From Cellulomonadaceae bacterium (GTDB lineage: Bacteria; Actinomycetota; Actinomycetes; Actinomycetales; Cellulomonadaceae): a stretch of DNA of 6,523 nucleotides. This document shows positions 1 through 5,515 of the stretch, piece by piece. Position numbers and translations under genes: made by a program. The stretch is from the NCBI GenBank assembly GCA_031282935.1, contig JAITCS010000011.1, positions 1-6,523 of the forward strand, in the 5' to 3' direction. Position 1 is the stretch's first letter. Every line of letters begins with the position of its first letter. The notes under the pieces were generated by a model, which saw only the letters and a program-made list of their open reading frames with translations, searched no databases and was not told the origin of the DNA.

Positions 1-237
1 GGTGTAGGGCGCGCGGAGCACGTCGAACACGCGGTCAAGACCCTCTTGATCGACAACGTCACGAACGCCAACCAGGTCAACGTTCTCAGCCGGGACTTCG
101 ATGGTGAGATCGCCTTGAGCGACCTTCAACTTGAGGTAAGTCTTCTCTTCACCGCGAATCTTGCGAACCTTGATCTCTTCAATCAATGCGGCACCGTGGT
201 GCGGGTAGACGACAGTTTCGCCCACTTCAAAAGTCAT
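1..237 (-). CDS. carD: CarD/CdnL-family RNA polymerase-binding transcription regulator, N-terminal part (gene cut by window edge)
   Basis: Reading leftward from the ATG at 237-235 gives 79 uninterrupted codons that run off the window. The protein begins [20 protein letters not shown] and contains [20 protein letters not shown] and [20 protein letters not shown]. This matches, nearly residue for residue, what I recall of mycobacterial CarD. That family binds the RNA polymerase beta subunit through an N-terminal Tudor-like domain, the part seen here, and stabilises open promoter complexes at rRNA and other promoters. The C-terminal DNA-binding helical domain, usually bringing the protein to about 160 residues, lies outside the window. 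The start is supported by GGAAAGGGG 9 nt upstream and a TAGAAT -10 element. It lies downstream of the pst operon on the same strand, but terminator-like hairpins and its own promoter separate them. The identification is firm; only the 3' end is missing. Confidence 0.95.
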   Translation of the reverse strand, partial: MTFEVGETVVYPHHGAALIEEIKVRKIRGEEKTYLKLKVAQGDLTIEVPAENVDLVGVRDVVDQEGLDRVFDVLRAPYT

Positions 238-246
238 TACAGATGA

Positions 247-269
247 CCCCTTTCCAGCCTCCCATTCTA
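247..269 (-). promoter_or_regulatory. Probable carD promoter -10 element and ribosome binding site
   Basis: On the minus strand TAGAAT (269-264) matches the actinobacterial -10 pattern TANNNT. It is followed by GGAAAGGGG (255-247), a purine-rich Shine-Dalgarno sequence 9 nt before the carD ATG. Transcription would start around 257, giving a short leader of about 20 nt. No convincing TTGACA-like -35 lies at 16-18 nt, which is common for actinobacterial vegetative promoters. This is inferred from position and pattern only. Confidence 0.5.
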
Positions 270-390
270 CCAGCGCAGAGCAAGGGCTTTCGTGAGGCGT
301 TGATCACCTGACCGCAATCCGCCTCCTAGGCGACCATCCAGCGCCGACAGTGGCCCAGAAGCGTCACGCCGTCGCGCAGGGCTACCCGAA

Positions 391-437
391 GCGACTGCGC
401 GCCGAAGAGGCGACGGCGCGCCAAACAACACAGTCGC
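391..437 (-). terminator. Second hairpin in the pstB-carD gap, possible terminator or processing site
   Basis: The 7-bp outer arms GCGACTG (391-397) and CAGTCGC (431-437) enclose an inner stem CGCGCCG (398-404) / CGGCGCG (414-420) with a 9-nt loop, leaving 421-430 bulged on one side. The stem is very GC-rich but has no T-run after it in either direction, so classic intrinsic termination is uncertain. The rest of the pstB-carD gap (270-390) holds only a minor 5-bp hairpin at 320-332 and nothing I recognise as a gene. Confidence 0.4.
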
Positions 438-438
438 G

Positions 439-478
439 TGTGTCGGGAAGTTCGGTCTAACCGAAACGACCCGACACA
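439..478 (-). terminator. Hairpin wrapped around the pstB stop codon, likely pst operon terminator
   Basis: The 9-bp perfect arms TGTGTCGGG (439-447) and CCCGACACA (470-478) enclose a second 6-bp stem TTCGGT (451-456) / ACCGAA (460-465). The three-base terminal loop, 457-459, is exactly the pstB TAG stop codon. In the transcript the structure is followed by a moderately T-rich stretch (TGTGTTGTTTGG, 434-423). The last six codons of pstB therefore form part of the stem. It probably terminates the operon or protects its 3' end; a long U-run is lacking. Confidence 0.55.
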
Positions 479-1236
479 TAGTCCTCCGTCGCCTTGACGG
501 CGGGGGTGGAGAAGATGGTGGGGGTGTCATTCATCTCAATGAGGCGGCCGGGCTTGCCGGTGCCCGCGATGTTGAAGAAGGCCGTCTTGTCGCTGACTCG
601 GGCAGCCTGCTGCATGTTGTGGGTGACGATGACGATGGTGTAGTCGTTCTTGAGTTCCTGGATCAGATCCTCGATGGCCAGGGTGGAGATGGGGTCCAGA
701 GCCGAGCAGGGCTCGTCCATGAGCAGGATCTGCGGCCGCACGGCAATGGCCCGCGCGATGCAGAGGCGCTGCTGCTGTCCACCCGAGAGGCCCGAACCGG
801 GCTTGTCCAGGCGGTCCTTGACCTCGTTCCAGAGGTTGGCGCCCGCCAGTGAGGACTCCACCAGCGCGTCAGCGTCGCCCTTGGAGATGCGCTTGTTGTT
901 GAGCTTGACCCCGGCCAGCACGTTGTCGCGGATGGACATGGTGGGGAACGGGTTGGGGCGCTGGAACACCATGCCGATGTTGCGGCGCACGGCCACCGGG
1001 TCAATGTCGGGGTCGTAAAGGTTGACGCCGTCCATCTCCACGAGGCCCTCGACGCGAGCGCCTGGGATCACCTCGTGCATTCGGTTCAGGGTGCGCAAAA
1101 ACGTGGATTTGCCGCAGCCCGAGGGGCCGATCAGCGCGGTGACCGAGTTCGGCTCAATCACCATCGAAACATCTTGCACGGCAAGGAAATCTCCGTAATA
1201 GATGTTGAGGTGCTCAACATCAATGCGCTGACCCAT
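457..1236 (-). CDS. pstB: Phosphate ABC transporter ATP-binding protein PstB
   Basis: This is the cytoplasmic ATPase of the Pst importer, hydrolysing ATP to power phosphate uptake through PstC-PstA. It has 259 residues, the normal PstB length. All nucleotide-binding motifs are intact: Walker [10 protein letters not shown] (37-45), Q-loop FQRPNPFP with Gln92, signature LSGGQQQR (150-157), Walker B ILLMDE (170-175), D-loop SALD (178-181) and the switch His206 in [34 protein letters not shown] and the C-terminal [10 protein letters not shown] are typical of PstB rather than other ABC ATPases. The ATG at 1236 is preceded by AAGGA at 11 nt spacing. The gene starts 31 nt after the pstA stop, so it is surely cotranscribed. 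Its TAG stop sits in the loop of a hairpin. Nothing in the sequence suggests loss of function. Confidence 0.97.
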   Translation of the reverse strand: MGQRIDVEHLNIYYGDFLAVQDVSMVIEPNSVTALIGPSGCGKSTFLRTLNRMHEVIPGARVEGLVEMDGVNLYDPDIDPVAVRRNIGMVFQRPNPFPTMSIRDNVLAGVKLNNKRISKGDADALVESSLAGANLWNEVKDRLDKPGSGLSGGQQQRLCIARAIAVRPQILLMDEPCSALDPISTLAIEDLIQELKNDYTIVIVTHNMQQAARVSDKTAFFNIAGTGKPGRLIEMNDTPTIFSTPAVKATEDYVSGRFG

Positions 1237-1267
1237 CTTACCTACAATCCTTAATAGAAGCCAGAAG

Positions 1268-2314
1268 CTATTTCAACTTCGGTGCGAACCAGCGCGTGAC
1301 CAGCCGCCCTAAAGCGTTCAACAACATAATAATAAACACCAAAGTGAGCGCCGCCCCCCAGGCGCGCATAAAGTTGATGTCGGCCAGGCAATCCACTTGG
1401 TCGGGGCGACACGGCACCACACCCATCTGGTATTGGCGATAAATGTAGACCGGCAGGGACATCATGCGCCCCGAGAACGGGTTCCAGTTGAGCGAGTCGG
1501 CCACGCCCGCAGTGATCATGATGGGCGCCGTTTCCCCGATCACGCGCGCGATGGCGAGCAGCACCGAGGTGGTCAGCCCCGCCACGGACGTGCGCAGTAC
1601 CACTTTGAGGATGGTGAGCCACTTGGACACCCCGAGCGCGTAGGAGGCTTCGCGCAGTTCATTGGGCACCAGCCGCAGCATTTCCTCCGACGAGCGCACC
1701 ACCACCGGGATCATCAGCACCGACAGCGCCGCACTGGCCGCGATGCCAAGGCGCACCCCCGGCCCAAACACGATGGAGAACACCGCGAAACTGAACAGAC
1801 CGGCCACGATGGACGGGATGCCCGTCATAACGTCCACAAAGAACGTGGTGGCCCGCGCGAGGGGCCCGCGCCCGTACTCGACCAGATAAATAGCGGTGAG
1901 CATACCGATGGGCACCGAAATCAGGGTGGCGAACAGGGTGATCATCACCGTGCCAGCAATGGCGTGCAGAATACCGCCCGCATCCATGCCGCCGAAAACG
2001 CCGCGCATGGACTGGTGGAAAAACTCGGGGAAGCGGTTGAACACCCGGTTCGCGCCGTGGGATATGACCGTCCACAGCAGGGACACGAGGGGGGCCATCG
2101 CTAGCACGAAAGCGGCGATCACTAGGGCGCGCATGATCAGGTCGGTGCGCTTGCGGCGGGGGTCGGCTGCCGTGAGCAGGCGCCGCATTTCCGCCGCAGA
2201 GAGCGGGTTCTTTTTGCCCGACGACGGGCCAAGCGGTGCGCCCTCGGGCACGACCCCCTGCGCGAGCAGACCATCGGAGGTAAAGACGGCCGTGTTGTCC
2301 AAAACGTCGGTCAT
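1268..2314 (-). CDS. pstA: Phosphate ABC transporter permease PstA
   Basis: One of the two membrane subunits forming the phosphate channel. It has 348 residues, longer than the roughly 300 common in the family because of a hydrophilic N-terminal tail of about 58 residues. The first membrane segment is around 59-81, followed by further hydrophobic segments near 116-145, 160-184, 190-207 and 243-268 and a last one near 317-337, consistent with a six-segment MetI-type permease. The EAA coupling loop that contacts PstB is at 222-241 ([20 protein letters not shown]), and [10 protein letters not shown] (256-265) is characteristic of PstA. An extracytoplasmic loop before the last segment holds Cys302 and Cys309, a possible disulfide. 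The ATG lies 2 nt after the pstC stop, with GGGGGCGA about 9 nt upstream inside pstC, so the two are probably translationally coupled. Confidence 0.96.
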   Translation of the reverse strand: MTDVLDNTAVFTSDGLLAQGVVPEGAPLGPSSGKKNPLSAAEMRRLLTAADPRRKRTDLIMRALVIAAFVLAMAPLVSLLWTVISHGANRVFNRFPEFFHQSMRGVFGGMDAGGILHAIAGTVMITLFATLISVPIGMLTAIYLVEYGRGPLARATTFFVDVMTGIPSIVAGLFSFAVFSIVFGPGVRLGIAASAALSVLMIPVVVRSSEEMLRLVPNELREASYALGVSKWLTILKVVLRTSVAGLTTSVLLAIARVIGETAPIMITAGVADSLNWNPFSGRMMSLPVYIYRQYQMGVVPCRPDQVDCLADINFMRAWGAALTLVFIIMLLNALGRLVTRWFAPKLK

Positions 2315-2316
2315 GG

Positions 2317-3468
2317 TTAGTTCGCCCCCGAAAATTCAGCACGACGGGCGGTGATCCAACGCGCCCCCATATTGACAGCCATCGAAATGATGAACAGCGC
2401 CAGACCGCAGGCGATCAGCACATTGATGGTCAAGCCCGCCGATTCTGGGAACATGGACGCGATGAACGCGGCGATGGTTTGCACCTGGCCGCCGTCGAAA
2501 ATCTGTAGAGAAACCAGGAAACCAGGCGAGAGGATCATCAGCACGGCCATGGTTTCGCCCAGGGCGCGGCCCAAGCCCAACATCGCGGCCGAGATCACCC
2601 CGGAGCGCCCGAACGGCAGCACCGCAGTTTTGACCATCTCCCAGCGGGTGGCACCCAAGGCCAACGCGGCCTCTTCATGCAAGGTGGGGGTCTGGCGGAA
2701 AACCTCCCGCGAAACGGCCGTGATGATGGGCAAAATCATCACCGCGAGCACCACCGAGGCCGTGGCCACCGAGCGTCCAGTGGCCGAATTGCTCACCGTG
2801 ACACCCGGAACCCGGCTCAACGCCCCGGCTATCCAACCCCAAAACGTTCTGATGTTGGGCGCCAACACCAGCGCGCCCCACAGGCCGAACACCACCGAGG
2901 GGATGGCCGCCAAAAGGTCAACCACGTAACTGATTATGCCCGCTACCCGTTTGGGCGCGTAGTGAGAGATGAACAGCGCAATGCCAACCGCAATGGGCGT
3001 GGCCAGCAGCAACGCCAACAGCGCCGCCAGCAGGGTGCCAAAAACCAGCGTGCCCATCAATCCCCACAGCGAGGTCATGCGCGGCAGGTGGGTGCGCACC
3101 TCAGCCATTTGGGCGTCGGTAGCGGTAAAAGCGGGCAGGGCGCGATAAATCAGGAAGATTGCGACCGCTGCCAAAACGGCGAGAATGAATATGGCCGAAC
3201 CCGTGGCGATCCAGCGGAACACCCGCGAGAAACCCCGGTCGGCGTTCTGCCGGTGGCGGCGCTTCTTCGGGTTGTCGGCGTCGGGGCGCAGCAGGCTTTC
3301 CGCGCGGTCCGAGCGGATGGTGTGGGGGCGAACCAAGGCGTCGGCGGTCAAGTTTGAACCCGCGTTCACCTGCGAGGTGAGCACCGCGTCTTCGGCGCGC
3401 TCATCCTCCAGGCGCGAGAACTCCGGCAGCAGCGTTTCGCTGGCCGCGATGTTATCCCTATCGCTCAC
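2317..3468 (-). CDS. pstC: Phosphate ABC transporter permease PstC
   Basis: Partner permease of PstA. I chose the GTG at 3468 (383 residues) because an exceptionally purine-rich stretch, GGGGGAAGGGGAGG, lies directly before it. An in-frame ATG at 3546 (409 residues) with GGAG four bases upstream is a real alternative. From the GTG, about 85 hydrophilic residues rich in Asp, Glu and Arg, ending in the basic run PKKRRHRQ, precede the first membrane segment (about 86-109). Further segments lie near 136-168, 177-203, 235-251, 290-315 and 346-368. The EAA loop is at 265-285 (EEAALALGATRWEMVKTAVLP), and GRALGETMAV (300-309) is a PstC hallmark. The stop overlaps the pstA ribosome binding region and is 2 nt from the pstA start. 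It follows pstS after a long hairpin-rich gap, so lower expression than pstS is likely. Confidence 0.94.
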   Translation of the reverse strand: MSDRDNIAASETLLPEFSRLEDERAEDAVLTSQVNAGSNLTADALVRPHTIRSDRAESLLRPDADNPKKRRHRQNADRGFSRVFRWIATGSAIFILAVLAAVAIFLIYRALPAFTATDAQMAEVRTHLPRMTSLWGLMGTLVFGTLLAALLALLLATPIAVGIALFISHYAPKRVAGIISYVVDLLAAIPSVVFGLWGALVLAPNIRTFWGWIAGALSRVPGVTVSNSATGRSVATASVVLAVMILPIITAVSREVFRQTPTLHEEAALALGATRWEMVKTAVLPFGRSGVISAAMLGLGRALGETMAVLMILSPGFLVSLQIFDGGQVQTIAAFIASMFPESAGLTINVLIACGLALFIISMAVNMGARWITARRAEFSGAN

Positions 3469-3470
3469 AA

Positions 3471-3484
3471 CCTCCCCTTCCCCC
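3471..3484 (-). promoter_or_regulatory. Purine-rich ribosome binding region deciding the pstC start
   Basis: The minus strand reads GGGGGAAGGGGAGG, ending two bases before the GTG at 3468. Its GGAAGG portion ends at a good Shine-Dalgarno distance of about 8-9 nt. If translation began at the upstream ATG (3546), this stretch would merely encode Gly-Glu-Gly-Glu. The coincidence of a strong site with an in-frame GTG favours the downstream start. Confidence 0.55.
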
Positions 3485-3579
3485 AACCTGCCAACCGAGC
3501 CGGGCTCCGCCCAAGTTAGCGAACCAACTGACGGCATCGAACCCATTCAACTCCATCGTATACATAACCTGAGCAGAAC

Positions 3580-3622
3580 GCCGGATTCATTCCCTCGTGT
3601 TTCACAAAGAAATGAATCCGGC
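3580..3622 (-). other. 12-bp perfect inverted repeat in the pstS-pstC gap
   Basis: GCCGGATTCATT (3580-3591) and AATGAATCCGGC (3611-3622) are exact reverse complements around a 19-nt spacer. There is no T-run after the stem in the direction of the operon. It more likely acts as an attenuator, processing site or 3'-end protector for pstS mRNA than as a full terminator, or it may be an operator-like palindrome. The function is inferred from position only. Confidence 0.5.
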
Positions 3623-3710
3623 TTTCCGCTCGTCTAAACCAGCCCCGGCGTCGCCTTGCCGCGTGGCAGTCCACGTCCTTCCGCGATGGCGTTCGTTGTC
3701 GGGGCACCTT

Positions 3711-3732
3711 TGAATCTTCTGGCGAAGATTCA
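3711..3732 (-). other. 9-bp hairpin with 4-nt loop in the pstS-pstC gap
   Basis: TGAATCTTC (3711-3719) and GAAGATTCA (3724-3732) are perfect complements around a TGGC loop. This compact, stable stem has no following T-run. Together with the structures on either side it makes the pstS-pstC spacer a chain of hairpins, of the kind that blocks exonucleases and lets an upstream gene accumulate more mRNA than those downstream. Confidence 0.5.
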
Positions 3733-3733
3733 G

Positions 3734-3806
3734 TGTGGCACGAAACGAAGCCCACAAGCGGCGGAGCGGAGCGACCAGGCATTGCCGCAGAGCGGCAAGT
3801 GCCACA
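3734..3806 (-). repeat. Hairpin element bounded by 8-bp inverted repeats, just after pstS
   Basis: TGTGGCAC (3734-3741) and GTGCCACA (3799-3806) are exact inverted repeats bounding a 73-nt segment that begins 7 nt beyond the pstS stop. Inside, TTGCCGC (3782-3788) / GCGGCAA (3792-3798) form a hairpin with an AGA loop, extendable by GGCA/TGCC (3778-3781 with 3800-3803) past one bulged G. The two pairings share 3800-3803 and so compete. The middle carries the short iteration GGCGGAGCGGAGCG. The form, with terminal inverted repeats and no ORF, resembles a small extragenic repeat element. No second copy lies in this window. Confidence 0.45.
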
Positions 3807-3813
3807 AATCAAA

Positions 3814-4980
3814 TTAGCTACCGTAGGTGATGGCCGCTACGGAGCTGTGAATCTGATCGCGCATGGTGGCAGTGATCGGAGCCGAATCCGCTACCTGAGC
3901 CGACATCTGCTGGGCGGAATCCGAGGTGATGTAGGTGATGAACTCACGCACAAACTGCCCATCGGACTCGTTCTGGTAGTGCAAGCACACGGCAATGTAC
4001 GAAACCAAAACCAGCGGGTAAGCGCCAGCCTCGGTGGTGGTGCGATCCAAGCTCACTGCGAGGTCGTACTGGTGGCGGCCCTCAAGCAGCGGGGAAACCT
4101 CAACAGCGCGGGCAGCGCCCACAGCCGAAGGAGCTTCCCAGTGGTCGCCAACCTGGATGGCAGCGCGGCCCAAGCCACCGATGGCGCCCAGGTCAGAGTA
4201 GGTTACAGCGCCCGGGGTGGAGTTCACCACGTTCACTACGCCGGAGGTGCCAGCGGCCGACTCGCCACCTTCCAACGGCCAGGTGCTACTGGCGGAGTGC
4301 GGGAAGGCAACGGGAGCGGTGGCGTTCAGCCAAGACATGAAGTTGTTAGTGGTACCGCTGGAATCAGAGCGGTGGATGGGGGTAACAGCCAGGTCAGGCA
4401 GGTCAACACCGGGGTTGTCGGCGGCGATGGCCGGGTCATTCCAGTTGGTGATCTCACCAGTGAACAGGCGGGCAATGTTGTCAGAGGAAAGGTTCAACTC
4501 TTGAACGCCAGGAACGTTGAAAGCCACCGCGATTGCGGAGATGTACACCGGCAAGTCAATGGAACCCTCGGGGCCACAAATGGCGAGGGACTGAGCCACC
4601 TCATCGTCGGTGAGCACGTTGTCGGTGCCAGCCCAGAGCACACCACCAGCGAGGAACTGGGTACGCCCAGCGCCCGAACCGGAGGGGTCATAGTTCACGT
4701 TCACGCCGTTGTGCTGGTTCTGGAAAGAGGCGATCCAGGCGGCCATGGACTGCTCCTGGGTGGAAGCGCCAGCGCCGGAGAACTCACCGGCGAGGGTTAC
4801 CGACGGCTCGGGAACGGTGGTTTCGGTGCCAGCCGGTTCAGTGGCGGGGGCGGTGGTTGCCGGGGCGGCAGGGGTGTTGTCAACGGCGGCACCAGGGGCA
4901 GTGTCCGCACAGCCAGCCAACAGGGCTAGAGCGAGGGCGCTCGCGATGGTCGCGGCACCGGCACGCATAATACTCTTCAA
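3814..4980 (-). CDS. pstS: Phosphate-binding lipoprotein PstS of the ABC transporter
   Basis: Captures inorganic phosphate outside the membrane and delivers it to PstC-PstA. I prefer the TTG at 4980 (388 residues) because GAAGGA lies 6 nt before it. An in-frame ATG at 5001 adds seven residues but has a weaker site and is crowded by a leader hairpin. A lipoprotein signal (positive MKSIMR, hydrophobic core, lipobox LLAGC) puts the acylated Cys at 24. A Thr/Pro/Ala/Glu-rich linker runs to about 65 as a cell-wall spacer. The phosphate-binding signatures are present: GAGAST (69-74), SGSGAG (100-105), AGTDN with Asp120, FTGEITNWNDPAIAADNPGV (173-192) and HRSDSSGTTNNF (203-214). Cys135 and Cys332 might form a disulfide. 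It is the first gene of the operon, behind a PHO box, with a 345-nt structured gap to pstC. Confidence 0.96.
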   Translation of the reverse strand: MKSIMRAGAATIASALALALLAGCADTAPGAAVDNTPAAPATTAPATEPAGTETTVPEPSVTLAGEFSGAGASTQEQSMAAWIASFQNQHNGVNVNYDPSGSGAGRTQFLAGGVLWAGTDNVLTDDEVAQSLAICGPEGSIDLPVYISAIAVAFNVPGVQELNLSSDNIARLFTGEITNWNDPAIAADNPGVDLPDLAVTPIHRSDSSGTTNNFMSWLNATAPVAFPHSASSTWPLEGGESAAGTSGVVNVVNSTPGAVTYSDLGAIGGLGRAAIQVGDHWEAPSAVGAARAVEVSPLLEGRHQYDLAVSLDRTTTEAGAYPLVLVSYIAVCLHYQNESDGQFVREFITYITSDSAQQMSAQVADSAPITATMRDQIHSSVAAITYGS

Positions 4981-4986
4981 AGGAGT

Positions 4987-4992
4987 TCCTTC
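4987..4992 (-). promoter_or_regulatory. Ribosome binding site favouring a TTG start for pstS
   Basis: GAAGGA on the minus strand ends 6 nt before TTG 4980-4978, an ideal spacing. The next in-frame ATG (4968) is 18 nt from it, too far, and the upstream ATG (5001) precedes it. The site is also half of a hyphenated palindrome (AAGGA / TCCTT, 4980-4991), which could modulate access. Confidence 0.5.
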
Positions 4993-5009
4993 TATTCGCA
5001 TGAATGTCC

Positions 5010-5040
5010 CGGTTCTTGCCCGTGTGGCAAGTCGGAACCG
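5010..5040 (-). promoter_or_regulatory. Stem-loop in the pstS mRNA leader
   Basis: CTTGCC (5015-5020) and GGCAAG (5026-5031) pair around a 5-nt loop. The stem continues as CGGTT (5010-5014) / AACCG (5036-5040), with four unpaired bases (5032-5035) on one side, 11 bp in all. It ends 17 nt before the ribosome binding site used by the TTG start and covers the weak site in front of the ATG at 5001. It may stabilise the leader or expose the downstream site. It matches no riboswitch class I can name. Confidence 0.5.
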
Positions 5041-5137
5041 TATTGTGGCGGCCGGTTTGCGTTCGCGTTCTGCACTCGCTTGCGGCGCCCTTCCTTACAA
5101 ACCAAAGGTACTGCGCCAGCGTTACATCCACTTTTAC

Positions 5138-5159
5138 GGAAGGTGAACACTGGGTGAAC
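5138..5159 (-). promoter_or_regulatory. PHO box: two direct GTTCACC repeats upstream of pstS
   Basis: Two tandem 11-nt units on the minus strand, GTTCACCCAGT (5159-5149) and GTTCACCTTCC (5148-5138), have identical first seven bases. In Streptomyces the response regulator PhoP binds direct 11-nt repeats with the conserved core GTTCACC and activates pstS under phosphate starvation, so unit and spacing match exactly. A candidate -10 is TGTAAC (5126-5121), which would place the PHO box in the -35 region, as expected for an activator. Flanking 11-mers (5170-5160, 5137-5127) fit poorly, so I count two units. The leader from here to the TTG start is about 140-150 nt. Confidence 0.85.
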
Positions 5160-5250
5160 TTGTGCATTTTCCGCATGTTTCCGGGCTTTCCAGCCGGATG
5201 ACCACGCCCGGTCGCGCCACGCAGCCCGACAACCCCGCGCCACGTCTCCC

Positions 5251-5456
5251 GGAGGTTGAGCCTGTGCCTGCTCGGAGGTTGAGCCTGTCGAAACCTATGC
5301 AACGGCGTGGTGGTGGTTTCGACGGGGCTCAACCACCGGAAAAAGCTGGAGGTTGAGCCTGTCGAAACCTATGTAACGGCGCGGCGAGGTCGGAGGTTGA
5401 GCCTGTCGAAACCTATGAAACGGCGTGGTGGTGATTTCGACAGGCTCAACCACCGG
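5251..5456. repeat. Cluster of extragenic palindromic repeats (core GGTTGAGCCTGTCGAAACC)
   Basis: Four direct copies start at 5251 (truncated after GGAGGTTGAGCCTGT), 5274, 5348 and 5392. The last three share the 26-nt block from GGAGGTTGAG to CCTATG. Two inverted copies, TTTCGAC...GGCTCAACCACCGG, lie at 5315-5339 (with a variant GGGG) and 5434-5456. Copies 5274 and 5392 each pair with the following inverted copy across a similar AACGGCGTGGTGGTG-type spacer, making hairpin units 5274-5339 and 5392-5456. The copy at 5348 has lost its partner. This resembles REP/BIME-type elements; similar GGTTGAGC-TGTCGAAACC motifs are, from memory, widespread in actinobacterial intergenic DNA. No ORF here is credible. 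The stretch 5160-5250 between it and the PHO box shows nothing recognisable. Confidence 0.85.
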
Positions 5457-5470
5457 GAGGGCCGGAAACT

Positions 5471-5506
5471 AAAGAGGGCCCCTCTTTTGGTCGAGGGGCC
5501 CTCTTT
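5471..5506 (-). terminator. Strong rho-independent terminator of the surface protein gene
   Basis: A perfect 14-bp stem, AAAGAGGGCCCCTC (5471-5484) with GAGGGGCCCTCTTT (5493-5506), closes an 8-nt loop. It starts 9 nt beyond the stop codon of the surface protein gene. On the minus strand the stem ends in TTT followed by AGTTT, a short U-tract. The symmetric A/T flanks would let it work in both directions, but no plus-strand gene ends here. It insulates the pst operon from read-through. Confidence 0.88.
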
Positions 5507-5515
5507 ACACTTTAT

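Noticed and set aside
46..246. 66-codon plus-strand reading frame
   Set aside because: It is the antisense shadow of carD, whose minus-strand translation matches a known family closely.
1397..2104. 235-codon plus-strand frame opposite pstA, rich in His, Arg and Gln
   Set aside because: Composition is that of an antisense shadow of membrane-protein codons, and there is no start signal or domain.
3365..3371. Single GTTCACC inside pstC
   Set aside because: A lone core within coding sequence without a second 11-nt unit is expected by chance.
4222..4237. GTTCACC followed by GTTCACT inside pstS, resembling a PHO box
   Set aside because: Spacing is 9 nt instead of 11, it is on the wrong strand for pstC, and it is explained by the coding sequence NVVNS.
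3733..4929. 398-codon plus-strand open frame opposite pstS
   Set aside because: Gly/Val/Arg-rich, no recognisable domain, and fully overlaps the convincing PstS frame. High-GC codon bias creates such mirror frames.
5251..5456. Repeat cluster considered as a CRISPR array
   Set aside because: Copies occur in both orientations, spacing is irregular (44-74 nt), the spacers resemble each other, and no cas genes are present.
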